64,000 bases of DNA from Desmodus rotundus (lineage: Eukaryota; Chordata; Mammalia; Chiroptera; Phyllostomidae), in contig NC_071390.1 in assembly GCF_022682495.2 (NCBI RefSeq), positions 166,309,220 through 166,373,219 on the forward strand, in the 5' to 3' direction. A model generated the notes under the pieces. That model was given only the letters and a program-made list of their open reading frames with translations, did no database searches and was not told where the DNA came from. Every line of letters starts with the position of its first letter. The stretch's first letter is position 1. Both the position numbers and the translations under genes were made by a program. This document shows positions 1-10,345 of this stretch, one piece after another.

Positions 1-43
1 ATAGGATTGTCATGAGGATTCAAAGTGCTTATTATGTCCAAAG

Positions 44-234
44 CAGGGGTCCCCAACCTCCGGGCTTTGGACTGGTTCCAGTCCAGTCTTGTTGGGAACT
101 GGGCCATACAGCAGGAGGTGAGCTTGAATGTAATACATTTGAATCATCCCAAAACCATCCTCCCCACTCCTATCCGTGGCAAAATTGTCTTCCACGAAAC
201 CAGTCCCTGGTGCAAAAAAAGGTTGGGGACCGCA
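44..234 (-). mobile_element. hAT-type nonautonomous DNA transposon (MITE)
   Basis: The left end CAGGGGTCCCCAACC at 44-58 is an imperfect inverted match to GGTTGGGGACCGCA at 221-234. The element is flanked by GTCCAAAG (36-43) and GTCTAAAG (235-242), an 8-bp duplication with one mismatch, as expected for hAT transposases. The right-hand block (CAAAAAAAGGTTGGGGACC and the AATTGTCTTCCACGAAACC before it) matches the end of a widespread mammalian/bat hAT MITE. There is no coding capacity, so it must have been moved by a transposase made elsewhere. The subfamily is not resolved and strand is by convention. Confidence 0.8.
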
Positions 235-242
235 GTCTAAAG

Positions 243-1035
243 CACATAGAATGATACCTGTAAAATAATTGTTATAGTAATATTAGTTTTTATCATTATA
301 TTATCTAATAAATCCATAAGTTGCATTCATCTCATGAAAATTGTTGCAAACATGTCAAAATATCTTTAAAACTTCAAAACTCAAATGTTAAATTGGCCAA
401 ATGTAGTAATAATTTTATCCATATTGGTGTTTGTTCATTTCTTTATCATATCCTACAAAAAAATACCAATATCATTATTATTGTTATTTAATTTCTAAGA
501 GGTTCACATGTCCAAAAAGGTTGAGAAACTTGTTGAAGATGGCCAATGACAGCCTCTGAGGATGGAAAGATGCGATCAGATTTTGAGGTGGCTACATGCC
601 TAAGAAAGCCAACTGGTAACTAACGTTAGAAATCAGGAGCTGTTCACTCCACAGACGTTTATTAACTAATGGTTTTCGTTCCTCTTTATGTCTGCCTTTA
701 AAAATAAGAGTATCCCTATTATTTTCTACTGTGTTAATCAAGGTTAATTAAATGTACAGAAGATTGAAAGAGTGGCAAGAAGGATTTTATCAAACTATGC
801 AATTCTGTAAGGGAAACAAGCTCTAATGCTAGGATTGCAAGAAATGAAGAGAGTACTGAAAAAGAGTCATAGAGTGGGCTTCAGGAGAAGTTGAAACAAA
901 AATAAATGTTCATCTTTTTTTTCCCAATGGTGTTTGATTTTCACAGGATTCTCTGGTCCTAAGAATTTTCCTTTTTCTCTTTTCTTTCTTCTTCTTCCTT
1001 TTTTTTTTTCAGGCCCAAGTTAAGCTTTGCTTAAG
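243..1035. other. unannotated AT-rich interval
   Basis: No gene, RNA or recognisable repeat was seen between the hAT MITE and the HAL1-like element. A polypyrimidine run occupies about 970-1011. The open frames here are short and have no domain. Confidence 0.5.
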
Positions 1036-1540
1036 AAGAAACATTCGTCCAGACTGGTAGGAGAGGATCCAGGGCAAGGTGGCAGCTGGAGGAGCAGGTG
1101 GGCGAGGCGGGGGCTGGTGGACTAGGCTGTCCCACGGGCATGAGGATAAACTGGGGGAAACAACTGGAGAGCAAGACAGACCACTCAACCCAGAGTTCTA
1201 GCACAGTGAAATAAAGCCTCAAAACTTCTTGCTGTAAAAACCTGTGGAGGTTGAGGTGGCAGGAGAAACTCCCAGCCTCACAGGAGAGTTCATTGGAGAG
1301 ACCCACAGAGTCCTAGAACATACACAGACCCACCCACCTGGGAATGAGCACCAGAAGGACCCCATTTGCTCTGGGAAGTGGGGGAAGTGACTGAAAGCCA
1401 GCCAAGAGCTGAGTAAGCAACATTGTTCCCTCTCTAACCTCTCCCCCACATACAGCACAACATGCATGGAGGTAGGTTGCCCTGCCCTGGCAAATACCTA
1501 AGACTCTGCCCCTTACTACATAACTGGCATGCTGAGATTT

Positions 1541-1557
1541 TATATATATATATATAT
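1541..1557. repeat. (TA)n simple repeat
   Basis: About eight TA units lie just upstream of the ORF1 start in the HAL1-like element, a likely later expansion. Confidence 0.8.
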
Positions 1558-1562
1558 CCCAA

Positions 1563-2385
1563 ATGAAAGAACATATCAAAACTCCAGAAAAAGATATAAG
1601 AGGTGAAGAGAGAGCCAACCTGTCAGATACGGCATTCAAAACACTAGTAATCAGGATGCTCACAGAAATGGTTGAGTATGGTTGGAAAATAGAGGAAGAA
1701 GTGAAGGCTATGAAAAGTGAAATAAAGGAAAATGTACAGGGAGCCAACAGTGACGGGAAGGAAGCCGGGACTCAAATCAATGATTTAGAGCAGAAGGAAG
1801 AAATAAACATTCAACTAGAACAGAATGAAGAAACAAGATTTTAAAAAAATGAGGAGAAGCTTAGGAACCTCTGGGACAGCTTTAAATATTCCAACATCTG
1901 AATCATAGGGGTGCCAGAAGGAGAAGAGGGAGAACAAGAAATTGAAAACTTATTTGAAAGCATAATGAAAGAGAACTTTCCCAATCTGGCAGAGGAAATA
2001 GACTTCCAGGAAGTCCAGGAAGCTCAAAGAGAGTCCCAAAGAAGTTGGACCCAAGGAGGCCCACACCAAGACACATCATAATTACATTAGCCAAGATTAA
2101 AGATAAGGAGAGAATCTTAAAAGCAGCAAGAGAAAATAACACAGTTACCTACAAAGGAGTTCCATACGACTGTCAGCTGATTTCACAAAAGAAACCTTGC
2201 AGGCAAGAAAGGGCTAGGAAGAAGTATTCCACATCATGAAAGGCAAGGACCTACATCCAAGATTACCAAGCAAAGCTCTCATTTACAATGGGAGGGCAGA
2301 TAAAGTGCTTCCCAGATAAGGTCAAGTTCAAGGAGTTCATCATCACCAAGCCCTTATTATATGAAATGTTAAAGGGAATTGTCTA
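1563..2385 (+). pseudogene. decayed L1/HAL1 ORF1 (ORF1p RNA-binding protein)
   Basis: ORF1p is the trimeric RNA-binding chaperone of L1 ribonucleoprotein particles. The open 5' part (1563-1841) gives a charged, coiled-coil-like segment containing FKTLVIRMLTEMVEYG. After an in-frame TAA at 1842 the same frame continues through a TGA at 1899-1901, in a context that fits CpG decay of an Arg codon. It then enters the RRM-like core (IIGVPEGEE, then ENLFESIMKENFPNL). A frameshift near 2030 moves the signal to the frame holding PTPRHIIITLAKIKDKERIL and AARENNTVTYKG, the C-terminal domain. The end (KEFITTKPLLYEMLKGIV, stop about 2383) is typical of ORF1p. Two stops and at least one frameshift make it non-functional. 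Confidence 0.85.
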
Positions 2386-3169
2386 AGAAAAAGAAGATGA
2401 TCAAAAATACGAACAGTAAAATGACAACAAACACAGCTATCAACAACTGAACCTAAAACAAAAATGAAAACAAACTAAGCAAACAACCAGAACAGGACAG
2501 AATCACAGAAATGGAGGGTTATCAGTGGGGAGGGAGAGGGGGAGAATGGGGGGGAAAGGTACAGGGAATAAGAAGCATAAATGGTAGGAACAAAATAGAG
2601 AAGGGGAGGTTAAGAATAGTTTAGGAAATGGAGAAGCCAAAGAACTTATATGTATGACCCATGGACACAAACCAAGTAGTGGGGTGTGATACTGGTGGGA
2701 GGTGGTGCAGGGTGGAGGAGAATAAAGGGGAGGAAAAAATGGGATAACTAATAGCATAATAAATAAAATATATTTAAAAAGTGAAGCAAGAAAAAGCATG
2801 GGCCATTTATTCTAGTGATGTGGAAGATAGTAGAATCAAATGCACATTTTGTAAGAATAATGTGTGCAAATCTAATAATTTGTCACAAGCTTCCATAGCT
2901 ATTGTAACTGGAAGAAAATGTTACCATGTATGATTGATATATCTTGTTCTTTGTATGGCGTGAACAAAATAAAGCCAGTTAACACTAACTATACAAAAAT
3001 GACAACATCACATGAATCATAAAATTCCAGTGATCTATTTATGAAAGACTACAAATAAACTTTGATTTCCTAAACATTCCCCTTCGCCATGTCTCATGGA
3101 TTGCGGTGGTTTGGGGTTTCTGTATGGAGGCAATGTTGCATACCCATAGTTAGTGAAACAGCTGGGGTG

Positions 3170-3375
3170 TGAGGAAAAGAGCATCGGACTCGCTCTACCA
3201 TTGAGTCCAACCTTCACCACTAGCCAGCTGGCTAATTTTGGGTTACCTAGTTTTTCCTCATCTGCAACGGGGAAATGTAAGAGTTATTGCTTAGTGTCAT
3301 TTTGAGAATTTCTTGAGAAATTAAAGGAAATAACTGGGTACGTAGTAAGTACTCAGTACTTAGGAAATTCTCCCC
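3170..3375 (+). mobile_element. MIR SINE
   Basis: A diverged sense MIR. It shows the GAGCATCGGACTCG-like 5' part, TTTTTCCTCATCTGCAA in the core, and a tail ending GTAGTAAGTACTCAGTACTT that corresponds to the MIR 3' end. A second partial MIR-like 3' segment may follow at 3390-3490. Confidence 0.65.
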
Positions 3376-3931
3376 CTCCATAGCAATGCTCAGTGTCCTT
3401 TTCTGTTTGATGGACTAATACTACCTGCCTTAGAGATTTGTTGCACAGGTCAAATAAGATACTTATGTAAATAATTAAATAAATTGACTTTAAATAAGTT
3501 CATTCTTTATTTTTGTTTGGCGCATTTATTTGTAAAAATTTGACTAAGGTTTTATATAGTTAATCAATGGAACAACAAAAAAAATCCCCACGTTTTCTCC
3601 TCTGGCCCCTGTTACTATTAACCTTGGGCACAGATGGCCTTTTGTCCGTTTTTCAAAGAAAGCCTACCAGAGATGCTTCACTCTGCATCTGTGTTGCTCT
3701 GCGCCGCAGATAGTGTCATGATAAGCATGCACTTGTAGGTGATGTTTGTGGCTAGCACCCTTGTCCAAAATAGACGAAGGACTAAGAAGGTCAAATCTGG
3801 AACCATTCTATTTAAGTGCCGACAAATATTGAGAGAGAATAAACAACTCCCATCTTGTGAAATACTTAACTCTGTCAATGACAGCCAACAAGAATCCCCT
3901 TGAACATCATAATCGACTTGTACGTTGTAAA

Positions 3932-4079
3932 TTTTAATATTACTATTATGTTGGTGTGTCGATATTTATCATTTTAATTAATTTTTAAATAATTAGAAAA
4001 TTTTCAATTAATTTTTAAAGTCATGTCAACATGTGGGAATTTAAAAGTGTGAAATTACTACAGGAAAAAAATAATTTCT
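3932..4079 (+). repeat. left arm of a long inverted repeat
   Basis: About 148 bp that pairs with 5350-5499 in reverse complement at roughly 90% identity by eye, including ATGTCAACATGTGGGAATTT on this strand. The arm is AT-rich and unlike any repeat family I recognise. See the matching right arm. Confidence 0.8.
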
Positions 4080-5349
4080 AATGAAGCTACTATTAAATAT
4101 TGAGGACAGACTTGGTTTTATGTAGTAGATATGTCCAAAAAGTTTCATCTCCATCCATAGTGTATTTAATTTTTAAGAAACATTAGAGAAACTCTCAAGA
4201 CTCTGTGTTAGGAATTATAACTAGGATAGTCCCTATTTGTACTTTTTCTTCTATGATTATTTAACTAGATTCTGTCAGGATTAGCATCCTGTCGAAGGTG
4301 AAATAAATTATATTAAGGTGTTATAAATATCCCAGTAGTGGAAAAATATTTCTCAAGATCTCAACTACAAGTCACCTCCCATTAAGTACTTTGGAAAAAT
4401 TTGGAAATTTATGCATGCTTCTTTTTTTTTCTTTTCTTCTCTCCTAGCTTTCCAAACACTTGGCTTAAATGCTACCCTCAGAATTACTTTTGACTTCAGT
4501 GAGAGTTATAAACTGTCATCTGGGAGAAGCATTTGGCCTCTACTTTTCAAGTCTAAAGTTCTCCAGAAATGTTCTTATGAAATGTGAATCTGATTTTCAT
4601 CACATAGTTTTACCTACATAGCATCATATTTTCCTTCACCAGCAAACACTAAGTATTTATTTTTAAATAGCACAGCTATATCTGTATTTGCATGGTACTT
4701 TCCAAGTTTCTGAAATAGTCACCAAATCACAAAATCTAGGCAAAAACAAAGGACTTAAGAACTGAAAGATAACTTCTGAAAAACAGATTACAGCAAAAGT
4801 ATTTAGTTTTATGCAATAGAGGGTTTTCAAAAAGTGGTATGCCGATGTAACACACAGCAGATCAGCCTTCTCTTTAAAGGGACACTGTGATATATACAGT
4901 TTGTGGAGTGGCAATGACATGACTAACTACACTACTCTAAGCCTTCCTGCAAGCATTCAGTCAGTCCTCAGGACAAAGCTGCAGGTAAGTAACTTTATCC
5001 GTTTTTACAGACGGGGCTCAGAGAGCATGACTTGCACAAGTTACACTTTTAGAAGTAGAATTTATGATTGCCAACAGTTCTTTTTTTTCCTATGGAAATT
5101 TAAATTACTTTATAATCACAACCTGAGAGAGAATATCTTGTGTCAAACATGCAGACTACCAAATTATAATCTTAATATATTATTTACAAAAATATAAATG
5201 CTAAGGAATGCAAAAAAAATGTTTAAATAGCCGGTAACTGTCTCTCTCTCTGTCTACACACATACACACACACAAATCTTATGAACTAGTAACAGTGAAT
5301 GGCTAAGGATGGGTGGCCAAGACAGTGAAAGACCTAATACTGTTGTGAA
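4080..5349. other. spacer between inverted-repeat arms, no recognised content
   Basis: About 1.27 kb of AT-rich sequence. No transposase or reverse-transcriptase signature was seen on either strand. A pyrimidine run lies at about 4420-4445 and a CT/CA-rich stretch at 5240-5275. Confidence 0.5.
5240..5275. repeat. CT/CA simple repeat
   Basis: A short (TC)n run merges into interrupted (CA)n, just left of the right arm of the inverted repeat. Confidence 0.75.
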
Positions 5350-5499
5350 AGAAATTATTTTTTTCCTGCAGTAGTTTCACATTTTTAAATTCCCACATGT
5401 TGACATGACTTTAAAAATTAATTGAAAACTTTCTAACTAAACTTTAAAAATTAATTAAAATGATAAATATTGACACAGTGACATAATAGTAATATTAAA
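5350..5499 (-). repeat. right arm of a long inverted repeat
   Basis: Reverse complement of 3932-4079. AAATTCCCACATGTTGACAT here mirrors the left arm, and the outer edge TAATAGTAATATTAAA matches the left outer edge TTTTAATATTACTATTA. The arm ends a few bases before an ancient L1 begins at about 5505. Differences are a few substitutions and one small indel. Confidence 0.8.
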
Positions 5500-5504
5500 C
5501 ATGG

Positions 5505-7912
5505 CAAAAAATCATTCACCAAAGACATCTCAAGAAAAGAAAACTGCAGACCAATTAATATAGACACAAAAATCTCCAACAAAATACTGGCAAACATCAA
5601 ACAAACTAGGAATAGGAGGCAACTCCCTCAACCTGTTAAAGGGTATCTATGAGAGATTCAGTATCAGCTTCATATTTAAAGGTAAGAGTCTGATGTTTTC
5701 CAACTAGCATCAGGCAAAAGACAAGGATTTCCATTTATATCACTTCTATTCCACAATACATTGGAAATTTTAACCTGGCAATTTAGCAACAAAATGAAAG
5801 AAAAGACATCCAGATTGGAAAAGAAGAGGTAAAACTATCTCTATTTGCAGATAACATGATCTTACAAATAGAAAATTTAAAGGACTTTACTAAAACTTAT
5901 TAGAGCCGAGATTCAAATTCAGCAAGGTTGCAGGATACAAGGTCAATATACAAAAAGCAATTGTGTTTCTATATGTTTGCAATGGGTAATTCAGAAATAA
6001 AGTTAAGAAAACAATCCCATTACAATAAAAAACAATAAAATACTTGAAAATAAATTTAACAAAAAATGTGTAATTCTTATACTCTGGAAGCCATAAAAAA
6101 GTCTTGAGCCATGGCAGGTGTGGCTCAGTGGATTGAGTGCTGGCCTGAGAAGCAAAGAGTCACTGGTTCAATTCCCAGTCAGGGCACATGCCTGGGTTTC
6201 AGTCCAGATCCCCAGTAGGGGCATATGAGAGACAACCACACATTGATGTTTCTCTCCCTCTCTTTCTCCCACCCTTCTCCTCTCGCTAAAAATAAATAAA
6301 TAACATATTTTTTTAAAAAAAAAAGTCTTGAAAGAAATTTTAAAAGATCAAAATAAATAGAAAGATTTTCCATTTTCATGAACTGAAAGATACTATTATT
6401 AAGATTACAACATTCTTCAAATTGATCTACAGATTCAACATAATCACTATCAGAATTCCAACTGCCCACTTTGCAGAAATTAACAAACTTCCTAAAATTC
6501 ATATACAAATTCAAGGAATTCAGGGTAGTCAAAACAATCATGAAAAGAACAAAGTTGGAAAATTTAAATTTATTATAAAGCTACAGTAATCAAGACCATG
6601 CAGTACTGGTATAAGGCAGACATATAGATCAGTGGAATAGAATTGAGAGTCCAGACATAAACCCTCACTTTTATGGTCAATTGATTTTCAATAGAGTCCC
6701 AAAACAATTCAATGGGGAAAAAATAGTCTTCAAGAAATGATGCTAGGGCAACAGGATATCCACATGCAAAAGAATGAAGTTGGGCCTGAAGTTCACAACA
6801 TATATAAAAAATGCCCTTCAACTGGATCCAGACCCAAATGTAAAAACTAAAACTATAAAATCCTAGAATAAAGTATAAGGGTAAATCTTCATAACCTTGG
6901 CTGAGCAATGGTTCCTTAGATATGACACCAAAATTGCAAGCAACAAAAGAAAAAAATGGATAAGTTTGACTTCATCAGAACTAAACCTTTGGGCATCCAA
7001 GGACACTCTCAAGAAAGTGAAAAAGACACACCATTGAACAGGAGGAGATATTTGCAAATCATAAATGTGATAAAGATCTAGTGTCCAGAATATGTAGATA
7101 TAGAAAGAATTCTTAAGATTGAATAACTGAAAGACAAATAATTTTATTTAAAAGTGGGCAAAGGATCTGAATAGATGTTTCTCCAAAGAAGATAGGCATC
7201 ATCATTAGCCATGCGAGAAATGTAAAGCAAACCCACAATGAGGTGTCATTTCACACCCACTAGGATGGCAATAATCAAAAACACAGCTGACGACAAGTGT
7301 TGGCAAGGATGTAGAAAACTGAAACCCTCATACACTACTGGTTGGAATGTAACCTGAAAAGGGTAAAGATAAGAGTTACCATATGACGCAGGAATCCCAC
7401 TCCTCAATATATACCCAAGAGAACTAAAAACATGTGTCCCCAGAAAAACTTGCACATGAAGATTCATAGCAGCATTAATCATAATAGCCAAAAAGTAGAA
7501 ACAGCCCAAATATCCATCAACTGAAGAATGGATGGATAAAATGCGGTATATCTATAAAATGGGACGTCAGGCCATAAGAAGAAATGAAATACTAATATTT
7601 TGTTTCAAGATGAATCTTGAAAGTATGCTAAATGAAAGAAGTGAGTCACAAAAGATCCCAAATTGTATGATTCTATTTATAAGAAATGTCCAGAATGGAC
7701 AAATCTGTAGAAAGTAGACTAATGGTTACCTAGGGAGTTTGGGACTAGAGGGTGGTACAGACTTCTTTTCAGAAGGATGAAAACATTCTAAAATGACTGT
7801 GGTGGTGACGTGCAACTCTGCGAATATACTAAAAACCAGTGAATGTACACGTTAAATGGATGAATCACATAGTATGTAAAGTATATCCCAATAAAGCTTT
7901 TTTTTTTAAAGC
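5505..7912 (+). mobile_element. 5'-truncated ancient L1 (L1M), ORF2 and 3' end
   Basis: This L1 copy begins inside ORF2 (reverse-transcriptase region, e.g. AAGACATCTCAAGAAAAGAA) and includes the active-site neighbourhood encoded by TTTGCAGATAACATGAT (FADNMI for FADDMI). It runs on through the C-terminal ORF2 region (about 7290-7560) to a 3' UTR ending AATAAAGC plus an A/T-rich tail. It is split at 6108-6318 by a Ves SINE. Many stops and frameshifts make it dead. The 3' end resembles old mammalian L1M subfamilies rather than the younger bat L1 tails at 41355 and 47364. Confidence 0.85.
6108..6318 (+). mobile_element. Ves SINE nested in L1, with TSD
   Basis: A tRNA-derived bat SINE. The head runs GGCAGGTGTGGCTCAGTGGA, the B-box-like segment GGTTCAATTCCCAGTCAG, the body is CT-rich and the tail reads AAAAATAAATAAATAA. 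Perfect 13-bp duplications AAAAAAGTCTTGA at 6095-6107 and 6319-6331 show L1-style target-primed insertion. L1 ORF2 homology resumes directly after the right duplication, so the SINE is younger than the host L1. Confidence 0.93.
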
Positions 7913-8440
7913 AGAAAAACATTAAATTTAACTTTATTTAATTAAATGCTTTAAAATTCCTGTTATCATACACTTTGTCTTAGTCATAGGCTGATATAAA
8001 TGTTCAAGGGAGGGCAAATAAATAATAAACTCCATAAAAAATCAGGGAGTAGTTGATTTACCCTCTAGCTTCATAGTAAGTTTGAGATTATATTTCTTAC
8101 AGGGATAAGATTTCTTAACATTTCAGAAGTGAACTGATTTTTTTAAAGATAATTTATTGTTAAATGAAGAAGTCACAAAGCAAAATGGAATGGAACAGAT
8201 GTAAAAGACAAATAGTTTTTGTCAAATACTATTCTGGACTTCCTAAGGTTAGAAACAGGAAAAGTGTCAAATAAAAAGGTAATCATTCTTTTTTAAAAGG
8301 TCTGGATTTGAAAAGAAAACTTTTCTCTGAAAATACGAATCATCCTTATTACATAAAAGCCATAATTTAAGAGCCTGAGTAAAAGACTTTTTAATTCATA
8401 AGTAAGTAAACTGCATCTTCTAGCCAAACTTAAGGATGTT
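7913..8440. other. unannotated AT-rich interval
   Basis: No recognisable feature on either strand. Confidence 0.45.
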
Positions 8441-8445
8441 TGCTT

Positions 8446-8580
8446 TGTCTGTTTCTATTTTACTGAATTTATTGGGGTGACATTGGTTAATAAAATTATA
8501 TGTTTCAGGCGTATGACTCTGTAATATACCATCTGTATAATGTATTGAGTTCCCCACTCCAAGTGAGCTGATCTTATTGT
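8446..8580 (-). mobile_element. ancient LINE fragment, probably L1 3' region
   Basis: The block ACTGAATTTATTGGGGTGAC followed by ATTGGTTAATAAAATTATAT is common in mammalian genomes as a reverse-strand L1-derived 3' segment. Family and strand are from memory of the motif only. Confidence 0.45.
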
Positions 8581-8599
8581 AATATAAAAGAGAATAGTT

Positions 8600-8790
8600 G
8601 AAATTATTGAGTATCGACTTAATCCGAGGGACTTCATATACATGATCTTCTTTGACCCTCCCACACCTAGTCCCCTTTTAACAGCCAGGGAAGCCACGGC
8701 CGGAGAGGTTAAGTGGCTTTCCTTGGCTCACACTCCAAGTTCCAGGTATAGCTAGCAAGTGAATGCTAGGGCTCTTCTTACCTTCCCTGT
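8600..8790 (-). mobile_element. MIR SINE, antisense
   Basis: Reverse-strand MIR. GGGAAGCCACGGCCGGAGAG and GGTTAAGTGGCTTTCC correspond to the MIR core (consensus ...GAGGTTAAGTAACTTGCC), followed by TAGCTAGCAAGTGAATGCTA. Confidence 0.7.
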
Positions 8791-9399
8791 GACATGCTGG
8801 TACTAGCCTGCTGAGTCACCTTACCACTCCATTACCATTGGTGAAACTAAGAACCCAAAGACCTAGGGATTTGTAAGGGGAATTACATAAAGGGTACGTG
8901 AATGCTACTTTGAGGACCTAAGGATTAGGGCACTGCCTCTAGGCCACTCTAGAGAGCTAGTGTGTGTGTGGTGGGGGGTGTTGGAAATAGATCTTCCTTA
9001 TTTTCAAATGTGGAGGATAAGATGAAAAAATTGAAAAGAAAACCCCAGAGGTACCTTCCAGGTCTAAAGTTTAATCAGTTTAAGGCTCTATCTCAAAGGA
9101 GCTGAAGGTACTTTAGAATGCAAATGACTATTTCTTCCTCTCCAGACTTAATCTTGCCCCAGGATACATAATTGAACTATCACCTTCAGGGCTGCAGGAA
9201 AAATTCCATCAGGAAGTAAAGGCCCCTGTCTGGAAGCACAGGCCAGGGCCTGAGTCTGTCCCAGGGTAACCATGTAAATTTACTATCAGGTCATTTATAG
9301 TCTCTGCGCCACCATATACTTACACCACTCAGGGCCCTGATGCCTCACTCAGTTTATCCTCTCCTACTTTCACCTTATTGAATCTGTTCCTCTGTTGTC
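8791..9399. other. unannotated interval
   Basis: Unique sequence with one TG-rich patch (8960-8980). No gene or repeat recognised. Confidence 0.4.
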
Positions 9400-9570
9400 C
9401 ACTGATTCAAAATGGAATATTTATGGACCGTCCTCAAGGAGCCAGGCACTGAGGAGGCAGGTTGGAGCCGGTAAGACAAGATCGCTGCCTTCAGGAGGCT
9501 TGTGCGCAAGGATGGAAATGAAGAGAATAAAAGGGTAAACCAATAAATAAGACCATTTTAAATAATGATA
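9400..9570 (-). mobile_element. L2 LINE 3' end, antisense
   Basis: AGGAGCCAGGCACTGAGGAG, then CTGCCTTCAGGAGGCTTG and AAACCAATAAATAAG, follow the order of a reverse-complemented L2 3' UTR (ageing size-of-gap differences aside). Confidence 0.6.
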
Positions 9571-9999
9571 AAAACTATGCAAAAATTAAACAGGAGTGAA
9601 AAAAATGCCAGTGGGTGAAGGAAGCTGACTTCATTTAGATGCACGGCCCCTCTTAATGGTAAATTCCTTTCATTGTATTTAAGATGCTCAAAGTACTTTA
9701 CTTGTGTAATTCTTTTAAAAAGGTTTTTAGAGAGAGTAACAATCTTTACAATTTTAAATTCATTCCTTAGACTAACAGGGTGGAGATACCAAGGTCTTTC
9801 CAAAGTACAGACTTGGGTACTTCCAAATTTCTTTGGTAAAGTCTACATGGGAACAGAAAGCTATGAGCACTCAAATTCTGAGTGCCAATTATATATATGG
9901 GCAAAACCACACACCAGCTATTCACATGCATGATCCCCAACCCCGACCCCAGACACTCATGCACACCCAGCATTGGGAATTGGGTGTTTATCCCTATTT

Positions 10000-10209
10000 C
10001 ATTTTTTAAGATGTTATTTGTTTATTTTTAGAGATAGGGGAAGGGAGGGAGAAAGAAAGGGAAAAAAACATCGCTGTGATCAGTGGCCTCTTCTAGGCAA
10101 CTGGAGGACCAAACCCACAACCCAGGCATTTGCCCTGACTGGGAATCAAACCAGTGACCTTTTGCTTTGCTAGACGAGGCTCAACCAACTGAGCCTCAAG
10201 GGGAAGGGC
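10000..10209 (-). mobile_element. Ves SINE, antisense, with TSD
   Basis: Reverse orientation: A-tail complement at the left, GAGGGAGAAAGAAAGGG body, then TGACTGGGAATCAAACCAGT and the head ending TGAGCC. Direct repeats TATCCCTATTT at 9989-9999 and 10210-10220 flank it exactly. MIR-like sequence follows on the right, so the SINE probably landed in an older MIR. Confidence 0.9.
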
Positions 10210-10220
10210 TATCCCTATTT

Positions 10221-10345
10221 TGTAGGTGATGGAGGTGAGGCTCCCAAAGTTCAAGTGATTTGCCTACCAACACTGAGGTTAGAAGTGAACAAACCACACT
10301 TGAAGCCAGGCATCTTTCTGCCTCCAAGTCAAGAAATTTTTTTAC
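10221..10345 (-). mobile_element. MIR SINE fragment, antisense
   Basis: TTTGTAGGTGATGGAGGTGA (for ...ACAGATGAGGAAACTGAGG) and AGTGATTTGCCTACC resemble a reversed MIR core. Its left part may continue just before the Ves insertion at 10000. Confidence 0.6.

Larger units (their letters stand above)
1040..2790 (+). mobile_element. HAL1-like half-L1 retrotransposon, near full length
   Basis: From about 1040 to 1560 there is an L1/HAL1-type GC-richer 5' UTR. An ORF1 remnant follows at 1563-2385. Then, with no trace of an ORF2 (endonuclease/reverse transcriptase), comes a purine/G-rich 3' UTR (about 2505-2740) and an A-rich end near 2790. ORF1 joined directly to a 3' UTR is the defining layout of HAL1, a non-autonomous L1 relative that keeps ORF1 only. 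Total length is about 1.75 kb. The alternative is an ordinary L1 that lost ORF2 by deletion. I could not define a convincing TSD. Confidence 0.7.

Noticed and set aside
6120..6200. tRNA gene
   Set aside because: The tRNA-like A/B-box sequence belongs to the head of a Ves SINE. No cloverleaf or anticodon arm is intact.
5505..7912. Possible active L1 reverse transcriptase
   Set aside because: 5'-truncated, with many stops and frameshifts, a mutated catalytic FADD (FADN) and a nested SINE.
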